Shown: positions 49,609 through 56,944, counted from the first letter of the stretch. The stretch is 64,000 nt of DNA from Thiomicrorhabdus sp. (GCF_963662555.1 NZ_OY759719.1:2562985-2626984), one strand, 5' to 3'. Made by a program: numbers and translations. The notes: generated by a model from the sequence alone, not told the origin.

Positions 49609-51222
49609 ATGAAGCTATTTAAAAAACTCGCCCGCATAATCAAAATCAACCGAGTGCTAACGCACTATCAAATCGATAAAATGATTTTGACCGATACCAA
49701 ATACGCATGGTTGATTATCCTCAATAAAATCTTTCCATGGAACTGGCGAACAGGCTCAAATGCTTCACGTGGAGAACGTATTCGTCTCGCTTTAGAAGAG
49801 CTTGGCCCCATTTTTATTAAATTCGGACAAGCCTTATCAACCCGCAAAGATTTATTACCACACGATATCTCTCTTGAATTAGCCAAACTACAAGATGACT
49901 GCCCTCCTTTTGATGAAACGCACTCATTACAACTGATAGAAAAAGGGCTTAATAAAACGGTTGGTGAAGCTTTTGCCACATTCAATCCCGTGCCAATGGC
50001 ATCAGCCTCAATTGCCCAAGTGCATGAAGCCACTTTACACTCAGGTACAGAAGTCGTTGTTAAGGTGGTTCGCCCAGACATTAAGCCAGTAATAGAGCAA
50101 GATGTTTCAATCATGTTCAGTCTGGCTAAACTTTTAGAAGCCGCCGTTAAGATTGCCCGTCGCCTGCACCCTGTTGAAGTAGTTGCTGAATTTGAAAAAA
50201 CCATACTTGATGAACTAGACATGGTGCGAGAAGCCGCTAATGCAGGCCAGTTAAAGCGTAATTTTGAAGGTTCTGATTTGCTATATGTACCAGAAGTCTA
50301 TTGGTCACACACATCTGAAAGTGTCATGACCATGGAACGCATTCGAGGGATTAGAATTAGCGAAACCGAAAAACTGATTGAAGCTGGAATTGATTTAACC
50401 GACTTAAGTGCCAAAGGTGTCATTATCTTCTTTACCCAGGTGTTCAAACACAACTTCTTTCATGCGGATATGCACCCAGGAAATATCTTTGTATTACCAG
50501 ACGGACGCTACGCTGCCATTGACTTTGGGATTATGGGAACTCTAACGCCAGAAGATCAACGCTATTTAGCCGAGAATTTTTTAGCCTTCTTTAATCGTGA
50601 TTATTTACGTGTTTCTGAACTGCATATTGAATCGGAGTGGGTACCAAGAGATACTCGCGTGAATGAACTAGAGTCCGCCATTCGTTCAGTGTGTGAACCT
50701 ATTTGGGATCGTCCGCTTAAGGAGATTTCTTTTGGTTTAGTATTAATGCGTCTGTTCCAAACGGCTCGCCGCTTTGGAATGGAGGTGCAACCTCAACTGG
50801 TATTACTACAAAAAACCTTACTAAATATTGAAGGTTTGGGCCGCCAGTTAGACGATGAATTAGACCTTTGGGATACCGCAAAACCTTTCTTAGAAGATTG
50901 GATGCAAGAACGTGTGGGACCAAAAGGCTTAGCCAAAAAAGTGAAAAGTAATTTACCTTTCTGGATGGAACAAGCACCAGAAATACCAGGCCTGGTCTAT
51001 AACACCTTAAATAAATTATCGCATCAAGGTCTTAGTATTCAGTCGCAACAGATTGCAAAAATTGAAGCTCAATTAGAACAACAAAATCGCCAACAACGCC
51101 AACGGGCAATTGGTTTTGTGCTAATTTTATTTGGGCTTTTATTGCCAATAGATACAACCTATCAAGACTGGATCCAGCTTGGTTTATTGGTTGCTGGTAT
51201 TCTGTTCTTGATCAAAAAATAA
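49609..51222 (+). CDS. ubiB: UbiB, atypical protein kinase-like ubiquinone factor
   Basis: The 537-residue protein has the KxGQ motif (IKFGQALSTRKDLLP), the alanine-rich loop ASASIAQVHEA, VKVVRPDI with the catalytic lysine, HNFFHADMHPGNIF, AIDFGIMG and two C-terminal hydrophobic helices. It supports ubiquinone synthesis at the inner membrane. A palindrome copy encodes IPGLVY. Confidence 0.96.
   Translation: MKLFKKLARIIKINRVLTHYQIDKMILTDTKYAWLIILNKIFPWNWRTGSNASRGERIRLALEELGPIFIKFGQALSTRKDLLPHDISLELAKLQDDCPPFDETHSLQLIEKGLNKTVGEAFATFNPVPMASASIAQVHEATLHSGTEVVVKVVRPDIKPVIEQDVSIMFSLAKLLEAAVKIARRLHPVEVVAEFEKTILDELDMVREAANAGQLKRNFEGSDLLYVPEVYWSHTSESVMTMERIRGIRISETEKLIEAGIDLTDLSAKGVIIFFTQVFKHNFFHADMHPGNIFVLPDGRYAAIDFGIMGTLTPEDQRYLAENFLAFFNRDYLRVSELHIESEWVPRDTRVNELESAIRSVCEPIWDRPLKEISFGLVLMRLFQTARRFGMEVQPQLVLLQKTLLNIEGLGRQLDDELDLWDTAKPFLEDWMQERVGPKGLAKKVKSNLPFWMEQAPEIPGLVYNTLNKLSHQGLSIQSQQIAKIEAQLEQQNRQQRQRAIGFVLILFGLLLPIDTTYQDWIQLGLLVAGILFLIKK
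50986..50995. repeat. CCAGGCCTGG palindrome, copy 10
   Basis: 12-bp form near the 3' end of ubiB (IPGLV). Confidence 0.9.
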
Positions 51223-51244
51223 TGTGCTTTTAAAAAGGATATTC

Positions 51245-51886
51245 ATGAAAAGATTTTTATTTGTTTTTGTTATCTTTGCTCTGTTAACCGGTTGTGCAAG
51301 CTCAAACCCTCTTGGTATGAGTGACGAACAATGGAAATCGATCACCCCTGAAGAACGCCAGGCACTGTTGTTAAAACAGCAACAATATGAAGAAGAGCAA
51401 AGAACTATTCGCATGAAAGCGGAGGCTGAAGAACGCAAGATTCAGTTAAAACAAGAAATGGCCGAAAGAGAACGTTTAGAGCGTTTATATAATGCTCCAA
51501 AAAACGGCAATGTGATGATGATAAATATCCTTGGTGGCAAGTACAAATATGGTAAACGCGAAAAACGCATACTTGAAGAAAGTTATGAAATTGCCCGTGG
51601 CGAAACCAAAAAAATTCAGCTCACTTTAGAAAATCCTAAAAGCCGTTACAACTCAACAGAAACGGCTTATTTGCAGTACAGTATGAATGGCAATGGAATT
51701 TACTTGTATTTAGACAACCCAAAATACAACTCTAGTAAACGTATCGCCCTTTTGCGTGATGGAAATTGGTTATGTGGAACCCGCTATAAGAAAAGCCTAA
51801 ATACCTCGTATGAAAGCCTACATAAAATATCTTTTTTTGTAAAAGAAGTGGGTAGCCGTTGCAATTTACAAAGACGTCACTATTAA
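51245..51886 (+). CDS. Lipoprotein of unknown function
   Basis: I start at 51245 (MKRFLFVFVIFALLTGCASS, 213 aa), after AAAAGGAT. The lipobox LTGC gives a mature Cys17. A charged coiled-coil region (about 40-80, EEERQ-type repeats) follows, then a globular C-terminal part with two cysteines (in NWLCGTRY and SRCNLQ). Serine follows the lipid cysteine at mature position +3, not Asp at +2, so outer-membrane sorting is expected. I do not recognise the family. Confidence 0.72.
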   Translation: MKRFLFVFVIFALLTGCASSNPLGMSDEQWKSITPEERQALLLKQQQYEEEQRTIRMKAEAEERKIQLKQEMAERERLERLYNAPKNGNVMMINILGGKYKYGKREKRILEESYEIARGETKKIQLTLENPKSRYNSTETAYLQYSMNGNGIYLYLDNPKYNSSKRIALLRDGNWLCGTRYKKSLNTSYESLHKISFFVKEVGSRCNLQRRHY

Positions 51887-51922
51887 TATAACTAAATCAA
51901 TTATTGAAATGAGGCATTTAAA

Positions 51923-52453
51923 ATGCGTACAAAAATTATTGGCATAAGCCTAACGCTTATACTGCTATTAGGGTTTTCAAACAGTAAAGCGGGTGAAATT
52001 TTACCGCTTGCGGTTGATCTTCAAAAAACAGGAAACACGGCTGCAAAGTTCAATATTCCAGTTGTCGTTTTTTATACTGCAACCTGGTGTAATTATTGTA
52101 AAAAATTAGAAGAAAACATTATTCATCCTCTAATTGAAACCACCAATATTGAAAGTTATGCTGAATTTAGACAAGTTATCTTAGATAGACCACATTGGGA
52201 AATGAAAGACTTCTCAGGCAAACAAATTGAGATGAAAACGTTTGGCCCTTCTCAAGGTGTAATCGTTGCTCCAACAACTTATATTTACAACTCAAAGGGT
52301 GAACAAATTGCCGAACCTATTTTAGGTTTAACGCTTGAAGAGTTTTACCCTGGTAACTTAGAAAAAGCGATTAACCAAGGGTTAAAAGCCCTAGGCAATG
52401 AAAAACGTTTAGATATATACAAAATGGTTAAAGAGAGCAAAATCAAATACTGA
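51923..52453 (+). CDS. Periplasmic thioredoxin-fold protein
   Basis: The 176-residue protein has a signal peptide (ISLTLILLLGFSNSKAG) and VVVFYTATWCNYCKKLEEN with redox motif CNYC. VAPTTYIYNSKGEQI contains the cis-proline of the fold. It resembles thioredoxin-like SoxW/DsbD-gamma-type proteins; the partner is unknown. Its stop is followed by a strong terminator. Confidence 0.8.
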   Translation: MRTKIIGISLTLILLLGFSNSKAGEILPLAVDLQKTGNTAAKFNIPVVVFYTATWCNYCKKLEENIIHPLIETTNIESYAEFRQVILDRPHWEMKDFSGKQIEMKTFGPSQGVIVAPTTYIYNSKGEQIAEPILGLTLEEFYPGNLEKAINQGLKALGNEKRLDIYKMVKESKIKY

Positions 52454-52473
52454 TTTTCACTCTGCCACCAAAA

Positions 52474-52501
52474 AAACAGGCCTCATTAGAGGCCTTTTTT
52501 A
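52474..52501. terminator. Bidirectional Rho-independent terminator
   Basis: AGGCCTC-ATTA-GAGGCCT forms a 7-bp perfect stem with A runs before and T runs after, serving the thioredoxin-fold gene (+) and the unknown protein at 52561 (-). Confidence 0.85.
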
Positions 52502-52560
52502 TCGCTATTTTTGAGAACAAATTGCATTTACTTTATTGAATCATCTTGATTCATATTGGC

Positions 52561-53121
52561 TTATCTTGGCTCACTCAATAAAGGCAATGCCAAATCTACA
52601 TCCTTATCTCTGTCTAAGGTTTGAATCAACAAATCATAAGAATCGGTTGTACGGACCTCAACAATCATAGACTCTGGATTAGGCAATGGGCTAACAGGTA
52701 AAAAACCATAACGCTTAACAACCTTAGGCAAATCACGTTTATGATAAACCTTAATAATAAATGTTCCGGTCACTACCGCATTATGCCCTGTTTTTTTATT
52801 TAACAGCACAGGCATAAACAACACTTTTGAATTATCTTTTAAAGATTTTTTGGTTAATGGAGCACAGTTTTCTTTTGTAAACCAAGGTTTATCTGTTTGA
52901 TACACATACCAAGCACCATGGTTTTCTAATAATTCAAGTTTCCACTCCTTAGGTATATCTGCTGGCGGATTTAAACTCGCAATACGGTTAGGCTCCTGCT
53001 GATACTCATTATTACCCGCCATCTTAGCCACTAACTGGCAAGGCTCAGAAAAAGACCAGGCCTGGTAACTTTGCAGAAACAAAGCCAACAACAAAACAAA
53101 ACGTAATTTATTCACAATCAA
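52561..53121 (-). CDS. Periplasmic protein of unknown function
   Basis: The 186-residue protein has a clear signal peptide (FVLLLALFLQSYQAWSFS). Three cysteines, including SEPCQL and KENCAPL, could form a disulfide. The C-terminal part (VEVRTTDSYDLLIQTLDRD) resembles the small alpha/beta propeptide-like fold of secreted serine proteases, but no protease domain is present. I do not recognise the family. A palindrome copy lies in the signal-peptide codons and encodes QAW. Confidence 0.65.
   Translation of the reverse strand: MIVNKLRFVLLLALFLQSYQAWSFSEPCQLVAKMAGNNEYQQEPNRIASLNPPADIPKEWKLELLENHGAWYVYQTDKPWFTKENCAPLTKKSLKDNSKVLFMPVLLNKKTGHNAVVTGTFIIKVYHKRDLPKVVKRYGFLPVSPLPNPESMIVEVRTTDSYDLLIQTLDRDKDVDLALPLLSEPR
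53056..53065. repeat. CCAGGCCTGG palindrome, copy 11
   Basis: 12-bp form in the signal-peptide codons of the unknown periplasmic protein (QAW). Confidence 0.9.
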
Positions 53122-53234
53122 AACCCTAAAATAAAAATAATCATAACAGAAGTTTTAAATAGTTGGCCTAAATAGCAGGTTAAAAGTCGTGCTAAAAAAG
53201 ATCCACCACTAAGCCTTTGGGGATAAACAAATTA

Positions 53235-53244
53235 CCAGGCCTGG
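53235..53244. repeat. CCAGGCCTGG palindrome, copy 12
   Basis: TTACCAGGCCTGGTAA form, intergenic, just outside the left end of the retron element. Confidence 0.9.
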
Positions 53245-53297
53245 TAAAACCTGCGGCAATGAAATGTGAACAGAATATAGTTTAATAATTTATTTAA

Positions 53298-53362
53298 TAG
53301 AAACAAAAAAGCCCGTACTTAAATCATTAAGTACGGGCTTTAAAATAGTGGCGGCTACACCG
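53298..53362. other. Left attachment site (duplicated terminator and tRNA-Met tail)
   Basis: The first 50 bp (53298-53347) are identical to 56895-56944 beside tRNA-Met. They contain the GCCCGTACTT-AAATCATT-AAGTACGGGC terminator. The next bases TGGCGGCTACACCGG match the tRNA 3' end (TGGTGGCTACACCGG on the plus strand) with one mismatch. This is what remains at the far end when an element integrates in the 3' end of a tRNA gene. The hairpin is also a working bidirectional terminator shape. Confidence 0.8.
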
Positions 53363-53423
53363 GACACAAATAAATCATAATAACACCATGTTTTTAAAAT
53401 ATTTTTCAAAAACGAGCGACCAA

Positions 53424-53444
53424 AATACCGTTAACAATACCGTT
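53424..53444 (+). repeat. Pair of AATACCGTT repeats (candidate integrase arm sites, left)
   Basis: AATACCGTT occurs at 53424-53432 and 53436-53444, direct repeats 12 bp apart, just inside the left end of the element. A matching copy and a one-mismatch inverted copy lie at the right end (56778-56825). Confidence 0.5.
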
Positions 53445-53457
53445 GAAACCCTAATAC

Positions 53458-54399
53458 TTAGTCTTTTAAAACAGACCTCGCCTTATCTTTAAAAGAAGAC
53501 TGAACCTGTGAAGCAGCACTTAGCCTCCCAACTAATCGCTGCTTGATCGAAGGCAATTCCAAAGGTGTTCCTTTTACCAATTTCCACTGTTCCATATCTT
53601 CAAAAATATTCTTGAGCTGTTGATTTTTAACCTTGGTTTGATTCCCATCAATAATCACGCCTGTCACAAGTTTTTTTTCGTTCTTTCCGTAGATACGCGT
53701 CTTTTCTTCATGAAGCCTGTGGTTATATCTGCCTACAATCTTTTTTAGTGTATTAAGTAGTAACTCATTTACACTATCTCCTGAAATAGTTAAATCGTCG
53801 ACATATACAGTAAATACCAAATTCAAGCTTTTACACAAATTATCAATCTCTTCAAACATTCCATGATTTGCCCAATACGCCATATGCATACTTAAGCGGC
53901 TTCCAGTAGGCAAACCATTTTTAAAACAACAAACGTCTGACATAAGACGTGCGATATCTCCCGGCATTTTAAAATCGTAAAAAAATAAACGAAAAACCAT
54001 CTCTTTACTAGTTGAAGGGAAAAACTTACGTATATCAGTAGTTAACAACTTCTTGTTACCTATATGCTGCTTAGCATTTGTAACATGAGAACGTTTCTTA
54101 AGGCCTGAATGAATGTCTATAGGAATAGCAATCCTACTCATCAGACTAGCTATTCTTGTGTGAATTGCTTCCAGCTCACTTATAGGTTGCTGTATTTCTC
54201 TCACATTACCTTTATCATTGTTCACATTAAAAACATTGTAAAAGGAATCGCTCGATAGTTTTTTAAGGGCTTTAGGAGAACAACCAAGAATATTGGCAAG
54301 TCTTTTTTTTGAAGAAACTTTATAAAATGGGGATTGGGTTATAGAATAACTTTTGCCTTTAGATTGTATTTTAGATAACGGCTTTTTCTTTTGAGTCAC
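53458..54399 (-). CDS. Retron-type reverse transcriptase
   Basis: The 313-residue RT shows the retron hallmarks NAKQH (residues 108-112; NAxxH), TDIRKFF (121-127, first catalytic Asp), GLPTGSRLS (162-170), YVDD (199-202) and VTG (245-247). Retron RTs prime on a structured RNA and make branched multicopy single-stranded DNA; many act with an effector in phage defence. It overlaps the upstream XRE gene by 29 nt. A candidate msr-msd lies upstream at 54943-55111. The length is normal and the catalytic residues are intact. It lies in the 3.6-kb element at tRNA-Met. Confidence 0.93.
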   Translation of the reverse strand: MTQKKKPLSKIQSKGKSYSITQSPFYKVSSKKRLANILGCSPKALKKLSSDSFYNVFNVNNDKGNVREIQQPISELEAIHTRIASLMSRIAIPIDIHSGLKKRSHVTNAKQHIGNKKLLTTDIRKFFPSTSKEMVFRLFFYDFKMPGDIARLMSDVCCFKNGLPTGSRLSMHMAYWANHGMFEEIDNLCKSLNLVFTVYVDDLTISGDSVNELLLNTLKKIVGRYNHRLHEEKTRIYGKNEKKLVTGVIIDGNQTKVKNQQLKNIFEDMEQWKLVKGTPLELPSIKQRLVGRLSAASQVQSSFKDKARSVLKD

Positions 54400-54685
54400 G
54401 CTCGATTACCCACTCTAAAGCACTAAGGACTTTACTAGATACAAATCCACGAAATTTCTCTGAAACTTTTGCATCTTTTGAGTTCATTGTTTCCGAGAAA
54501 AATATAAGGGAAGATACAGGCATATCATACATTTCTGCAATTTTTTCTAGCAGATCAATGCTGATTGTTTTTTTCCCTGACTCGATTTCAGATAAATAAG
54601 ATTTAGATATTGATAACTTCTGAGCAACTTCTGCTTGAGTCATCTTATTATATTGACGGAATGCCTTAATAGCTCTATGAATCAT
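54371..54685 (-). CDS. XRE-family helix-turn-helix protein of the retron operon
   Basis: The 104-residue protein has an XRE HTH over residues 5-60 (MTQAEVAQKLSISKSYLSEIE) and a helical tail. It starts after TTAGGAG and overlaps the RT start. A perfect palindrome TTCGCTA-T-TAGCGAA upstream of the shared promoter is a natural target, so it may repress the operon. It could also be a structural or antitoxin component, as small HTH proteins accompany RT in some retron groups. No catalytic domain is visible. Confidence 0.85.
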   Translation of the reverse strand: MIHRAIKAFRQYNKMTQAEVAQKLSISKSYLSEIESGKKTISIDLLEKIAEMYDMPVSSLIFFSETMNSKDAKVSEKFRGFVSSKVLSALEWVIERDSKEKAVI

Positions 54686-54723
54686 AAAATGAAACTCCTA
54701 AAAGAAATTGAGAGGAACACTGC

Positions 54724-54882
54724 CTAACCACCTCCTTCTTCAATGAACTTAATCGCTTCTCTAATCAAATCTGCTATGCGGATAACCCACAAAACAGCAG
54801 ACCAAGAAAGCTTTCTTTTCTTAGAGCTATCATCGGTTTTAGGTAGTATCTTTCGGTCATGATTAATATTTTTTTCTTCCAT
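54724..54882 (-). CDS. Small ORF (52 aa) in the retron operon
   Basis: ATG at 54882 follows AGAAGGATCC, a good ribosome site, and the frame ends at TAG 54724-54726, 38 nt before the HTH start. The product has a charged N-terminal half (to KKRK, about 21-24), an amphipathic hydrophobic segment LSWSAVLWVIRIADLI (25-40) and the end KFIEEGGG. It could associate with membrane or with a protein partner. I know no family. Its position, ribosome site and spacing support real translation. Confidence 0.6.
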   Translation of the reverse strand: MEEKNINHDRKILPKTDDSSKKRKLSWSAVLWVIRIADLIREAIKFIEEGGG

Positions 54883-54893
54883 AAAGGATCCTT

Positions 54894-54938
54894 CTGTTAA
54901 GCATTCAACGGAATTGTTGAATACGTCGCCATTAACAG
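54894..54938 (-). other. Hairpin before the small ORF
   Basis: CTGTTAA / TTAACAG form the outer stem and ATTCAAC / GTTGAAT the inner stem. The hairpin lies between the a2 repeat of the candidate msr-msd and the ribosome site of the 52-aa ORF, and its 3' arm touches the AGAAGGA site. It could separate the ncRNA from the mRNA (processing) or limit translation of the small ORF. Confidence 0.45.
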
Positions 54939-54942
54939 ATGG

Positions 54943-55111
54943 AACGAGAGTGACCAGAAACTAACCTCTCACTTCCGCGAATGCTGGTCGCCAGCATTCG
55001 CGCATCTCGCCTTATCGTCACAGTTACGGACATGGGCTCGACAAAATTTAGAGAACGAATTCTCTGCGAGTGTTTTTACACACTCTCTTTAGGTGGCGAA
55101 TATCTCTCGTT
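54943..55111 (-). ncRNA. Candidate retron msr-msd RNA
   Basis: The ends are AACGAGAG (a1, 55104-55111) and CTCTCGTT (a2, 54943-54950) on the minus strand, a perfect 8-nt inverted pair as retron a1/a2. Between them lie GAGTGT / ACACTC (55068-55085), AGAGAA-UUCG-UUCUCU (55050-55065) and a 12-bp perfect stem closing a 3-nt loop (54976-55002, CGCGAATGCTGG / CCAGCATTCGCG). This order of short msr-like stems then one long msd-like stem upstream of an RT is typical. The branching guanosine and exact ends are not determined. Confidence 0.6.
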
Positions 55112-55128
55112 TGATTAATCACGAACAA

Positions 55129-55157
55129 ATTATTAAACAAAAAGCATAGCAAGTCAA
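55129..55157 (-). promoter_or_regulatory. Sigma70-type promoter of the retron operon
   Basis: On the minus strand TTGACT (55152-55157), a 17-nt spacer and AATAAT (55129-55134, 5/6 to TATAAT). Transcription would start near 55121, about 10 nt before the a1 repeat. Confidence 0.6.
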
Positions 55158-55162
55158 CAAAA

Positions 55163-55177
55163 TTCGCTATTAGCGAA
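55163..55177. promoter_or_regulatory. Perfect palindromic operator upstream of the -35 box
   Basis: TTCGCTA-T-TAGCGAA is a 7-bp perfect inverted repeat with a 1-nt centre, ending 5 bp before the -35 hexamer. Its size fits an XRE dimer, most likely the product of 54371-54685. Confidence 0.5.
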
Positions 55178-55221
55178 CTTTTACAACCTATAAAATTTAT
55201 TTGACACACGTGAAGAAGCAA

Positions 55222-56214
55222 CTAAATACACAAATGCTTATTTGCAATTTTTAGCCTTTCATGCAGAAGGAAGTTGAAGACAAATGACTGTGCATTCTGC
55301 ATACTCATTGAGGGGGATTTAACCATTATGTCTGATATAAATGCCAATAACGCAATTTCAGTTGAGGGTATGAATTCGTAGCACTCCGAATCAAACGATG
55401 TATTCAAGAACATCCCTGTAATTAAATCAATTGTAGCCGCTTCATCAATAATGAACTCTTCAACGTTTACAGTCGATTCATCATCTATATCAAAAAATTC
55501 TACTGATACATGTTGATATTCAGATGCCAAATCCAAACCATCATAAAGAAGATCTTCTATAGTAAACTGGGATTTTCCATATGATAGAAATTCAAATACT
55601 ACATATATAAGAATTGAGGCTCCATGGAGATTTAATTTTCGAAGAGATTCTGAAGCTTCATCTTTTACGTAGTCATCCCAACGCAACCCTAAAGAAATTT
55701 CTGTTAGAAGGTCTACCTGACTTTTGTTCATAAAGCTTAATACTTGATTTGGAACAACATGATGAACTTTCATCGGAAATTTACTGTTGGACAAATCAGC
55801 AAGTGCATAATTTAACTTTTTTTTATGTTGTTTAAGGTCTGTACAATACAAAATATAGTAATCATCACATCCACTTTGCGAAGCATCTATAATCTGAGCT
55901 TTTAACGTTTTCAACCACTCAGTTTGATTCATATCATCAAACGATTTGACCTGAATACCAATCTTTGACCTGTCATAATCGTTATAGTAAGTGATAAGAA
56001 TATCTACACCTTTATCATTCATACCTTGTATTTCATGAGAAATATTTCCGTATTTCCCACAGCTTTGAATAATGAAATTAAATTTTTGATTAAATACTGG
56101 TAACAAGTCCTTATCATGCTTTAAAGAATTAAACCTTTCTGTTTCATCATCGTCAACAGGGCAACCTCCTGCCAATATTGAAAATATTAAATCTCGCTCT
56201 ACTGATAAATTCAC
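55222..56214 (-). CDS. PD-(D/E)xK nuclease-like protein beside the retron
   Basis: The 330-residue protein starts at GTG (56214) after AAGGAATAG. Residues 57-92 show NISHEIQG, KGVDILITYY and IGIQVKS, giving E61, D71 and Q88-x-K90, the Mrr-like form of the restriction-nuclease core. The C-terminal 200 residues are helical and acidic and match nothing I know. It lies upstream of the ncRNA promoter on the same strand. It could be the retron effector or an independent defence gene. Confidence 0.6.
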   Translation of the reverse strand: MNLSVERDLIFSILAGGCPVDDDETERFNSLKHDKDLLPVFNQKFNFIIQSCGKYGNISHEIQGMNDKGVDILITYYNDYDRSKIGIQVKSFDDMNQTEWLKTLKAQIIDASQSGCDDYYILYCTDLKQHKKKLNYALADLSNSKFPMKVHHVVPNQVLSFMNKSQVDLLTEISLGLRWDDYVKDEASESLRKLNLHGASILIYVVFEFLSYGKSQFTIEDLLYDGLDLASEYQHVSVEFFDIDDESTVNVEEFIIDEAATIDLITGMFLNTSFDSECYEFIPSTEIALLAFISDIMVKSPSMSMQNAQSFVFNFLLHERLKIANKHLCI

Positions 56215-56278
56215 GTCTATTCCTTAATTTTTAACTAAGCATATTACAATTTAGGGGCAGTTGGGGCAAGCCTGCCCC

Positions 56279-56446
56279 ATGAAAATAATCAATCATTCGC
56301 TTTCTTCTCCCAATAATGAGCCCCAAATTGCAATCATTCGTGGACGCTTTTGGTGCTATTTGAAGGAAGCTTACAATCAAAACGACCGCTATCATGCTTT
56401 AAAAAACCTTGAGCATTTAATTCAGATAAAGCAGTTTAATGATTAA
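56279..56446 (+). CDS. Possible small ORF (55 aa), uncertain
   Basis: ATG at 56279 opens a 55-codon frame (MKIINHSLSSPNNEPQI...). It is the only plus-strand candidate in the element, lies between the nuclease-like gene and the integrase remnant, has no clear ribosome site, and its translation matches nothing I know. A GGGGCA / TGCCCC inverted repeat (about 56254-56279) lies just before it. Confidence 0.25.
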   Translation: MKIINHSLSSPNNEPQIAIIRGRFWCYLKEAYNQNDRYHALKNLEHLIQIKQFND

Positions 56447-56529
56447 TATCTCTACACACTTCGTTTTTAAAGGTTTCAGTATAAATATATAGCCCTTCAT
56501 ATTGGTGTTTAAAACCCGCTCTATTAATT

Positions 56530-56745
56530 ACATCTTTATGGTAATCTGGCTTCTTTGAGAGAAATATACGGATAAACCACCGATAGTGATGGTTTGACGT
56601 TTCCCATTAAAACGGTAATCACGCCTCCATGACTTATGGTCTGTGTAGATATGTGAATATAAAGGCCGCCTTTATCAGTGACTTTGTAGTGCTTATCCTT
56701 AACAATTAGGTTGTTGAGTTGAACATCATTAAGGAGAAAATTAGA
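56530..56745 (-). pseudogene. Degraded tyrosine integrase, N-terminal (DUF4102-type) fragment
   Basis: The minus strand reads NDVQLNNLIVKDKHYKVTDK then GGLYIHI, then in the +1 frame KSWRRDYRFNGKRQTITIGG, then back in the first frame YPYISLKEARLP and a stop. Joined, these match the arm-binding domain of P4-type integrases (GGLYLxV ... KxWRxRYRFNGKRxTLSIGxYPxISLxEAR). Two frameshifts, a stop and loss of the catalytic domain make it dead. It lies next to the tRNA, where such integrases normally sit. Confidence 0.8.
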
Positions 56746-56777
56746 CTCATTTATTGAAAAGAGTTATAGCGATTTTT

Positions 56778-56825
56778 GACGGTATTGAACAAAAATCAAA
56801 TTTTAGTGCCGTCAAGAATACCGTT
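56778..56825. repeat. AATACCGTT repeats (candidate arm sites, right)
   Basis: AATACCGTT at 56817-56825 (plus) and the inverted AATACCGTC at 56778-56786 lie between the integrase remnant and the tRNA. They match the pair at 53424-53444. The rest of the gap up to 56894 is AT-rich and without genes. Confidence 0.5.
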
Positions 56826-56894
56826 AGTTTTATGATTAAGTTACTAGATTAAGCATACACTAAAAAGACAAAAAAGCTTTTAAATTCGATATTT

Positions 56895-56944
56895 TAGAAA
56901 CAAAAAAGCCCGTACTTAAATCATTAAGTACGGGCTTTAAAATA
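56895..56944. other. Right attachment-side duplicate and tRNA-Met terminator
   Basis: 50 bp identical to 53298-53347. It holds the GCCCGTACTT / AAGTACGGGC hairpin with T run, the terminator of tRNA-Met on the minus strand. Confidence 0.8.

Noticed and set aside
53298-53362. A second, truncated tRNA gene
   Set aside because: Only the last 15 nt of a tRNA are present; it is the att duplication, not a gene.
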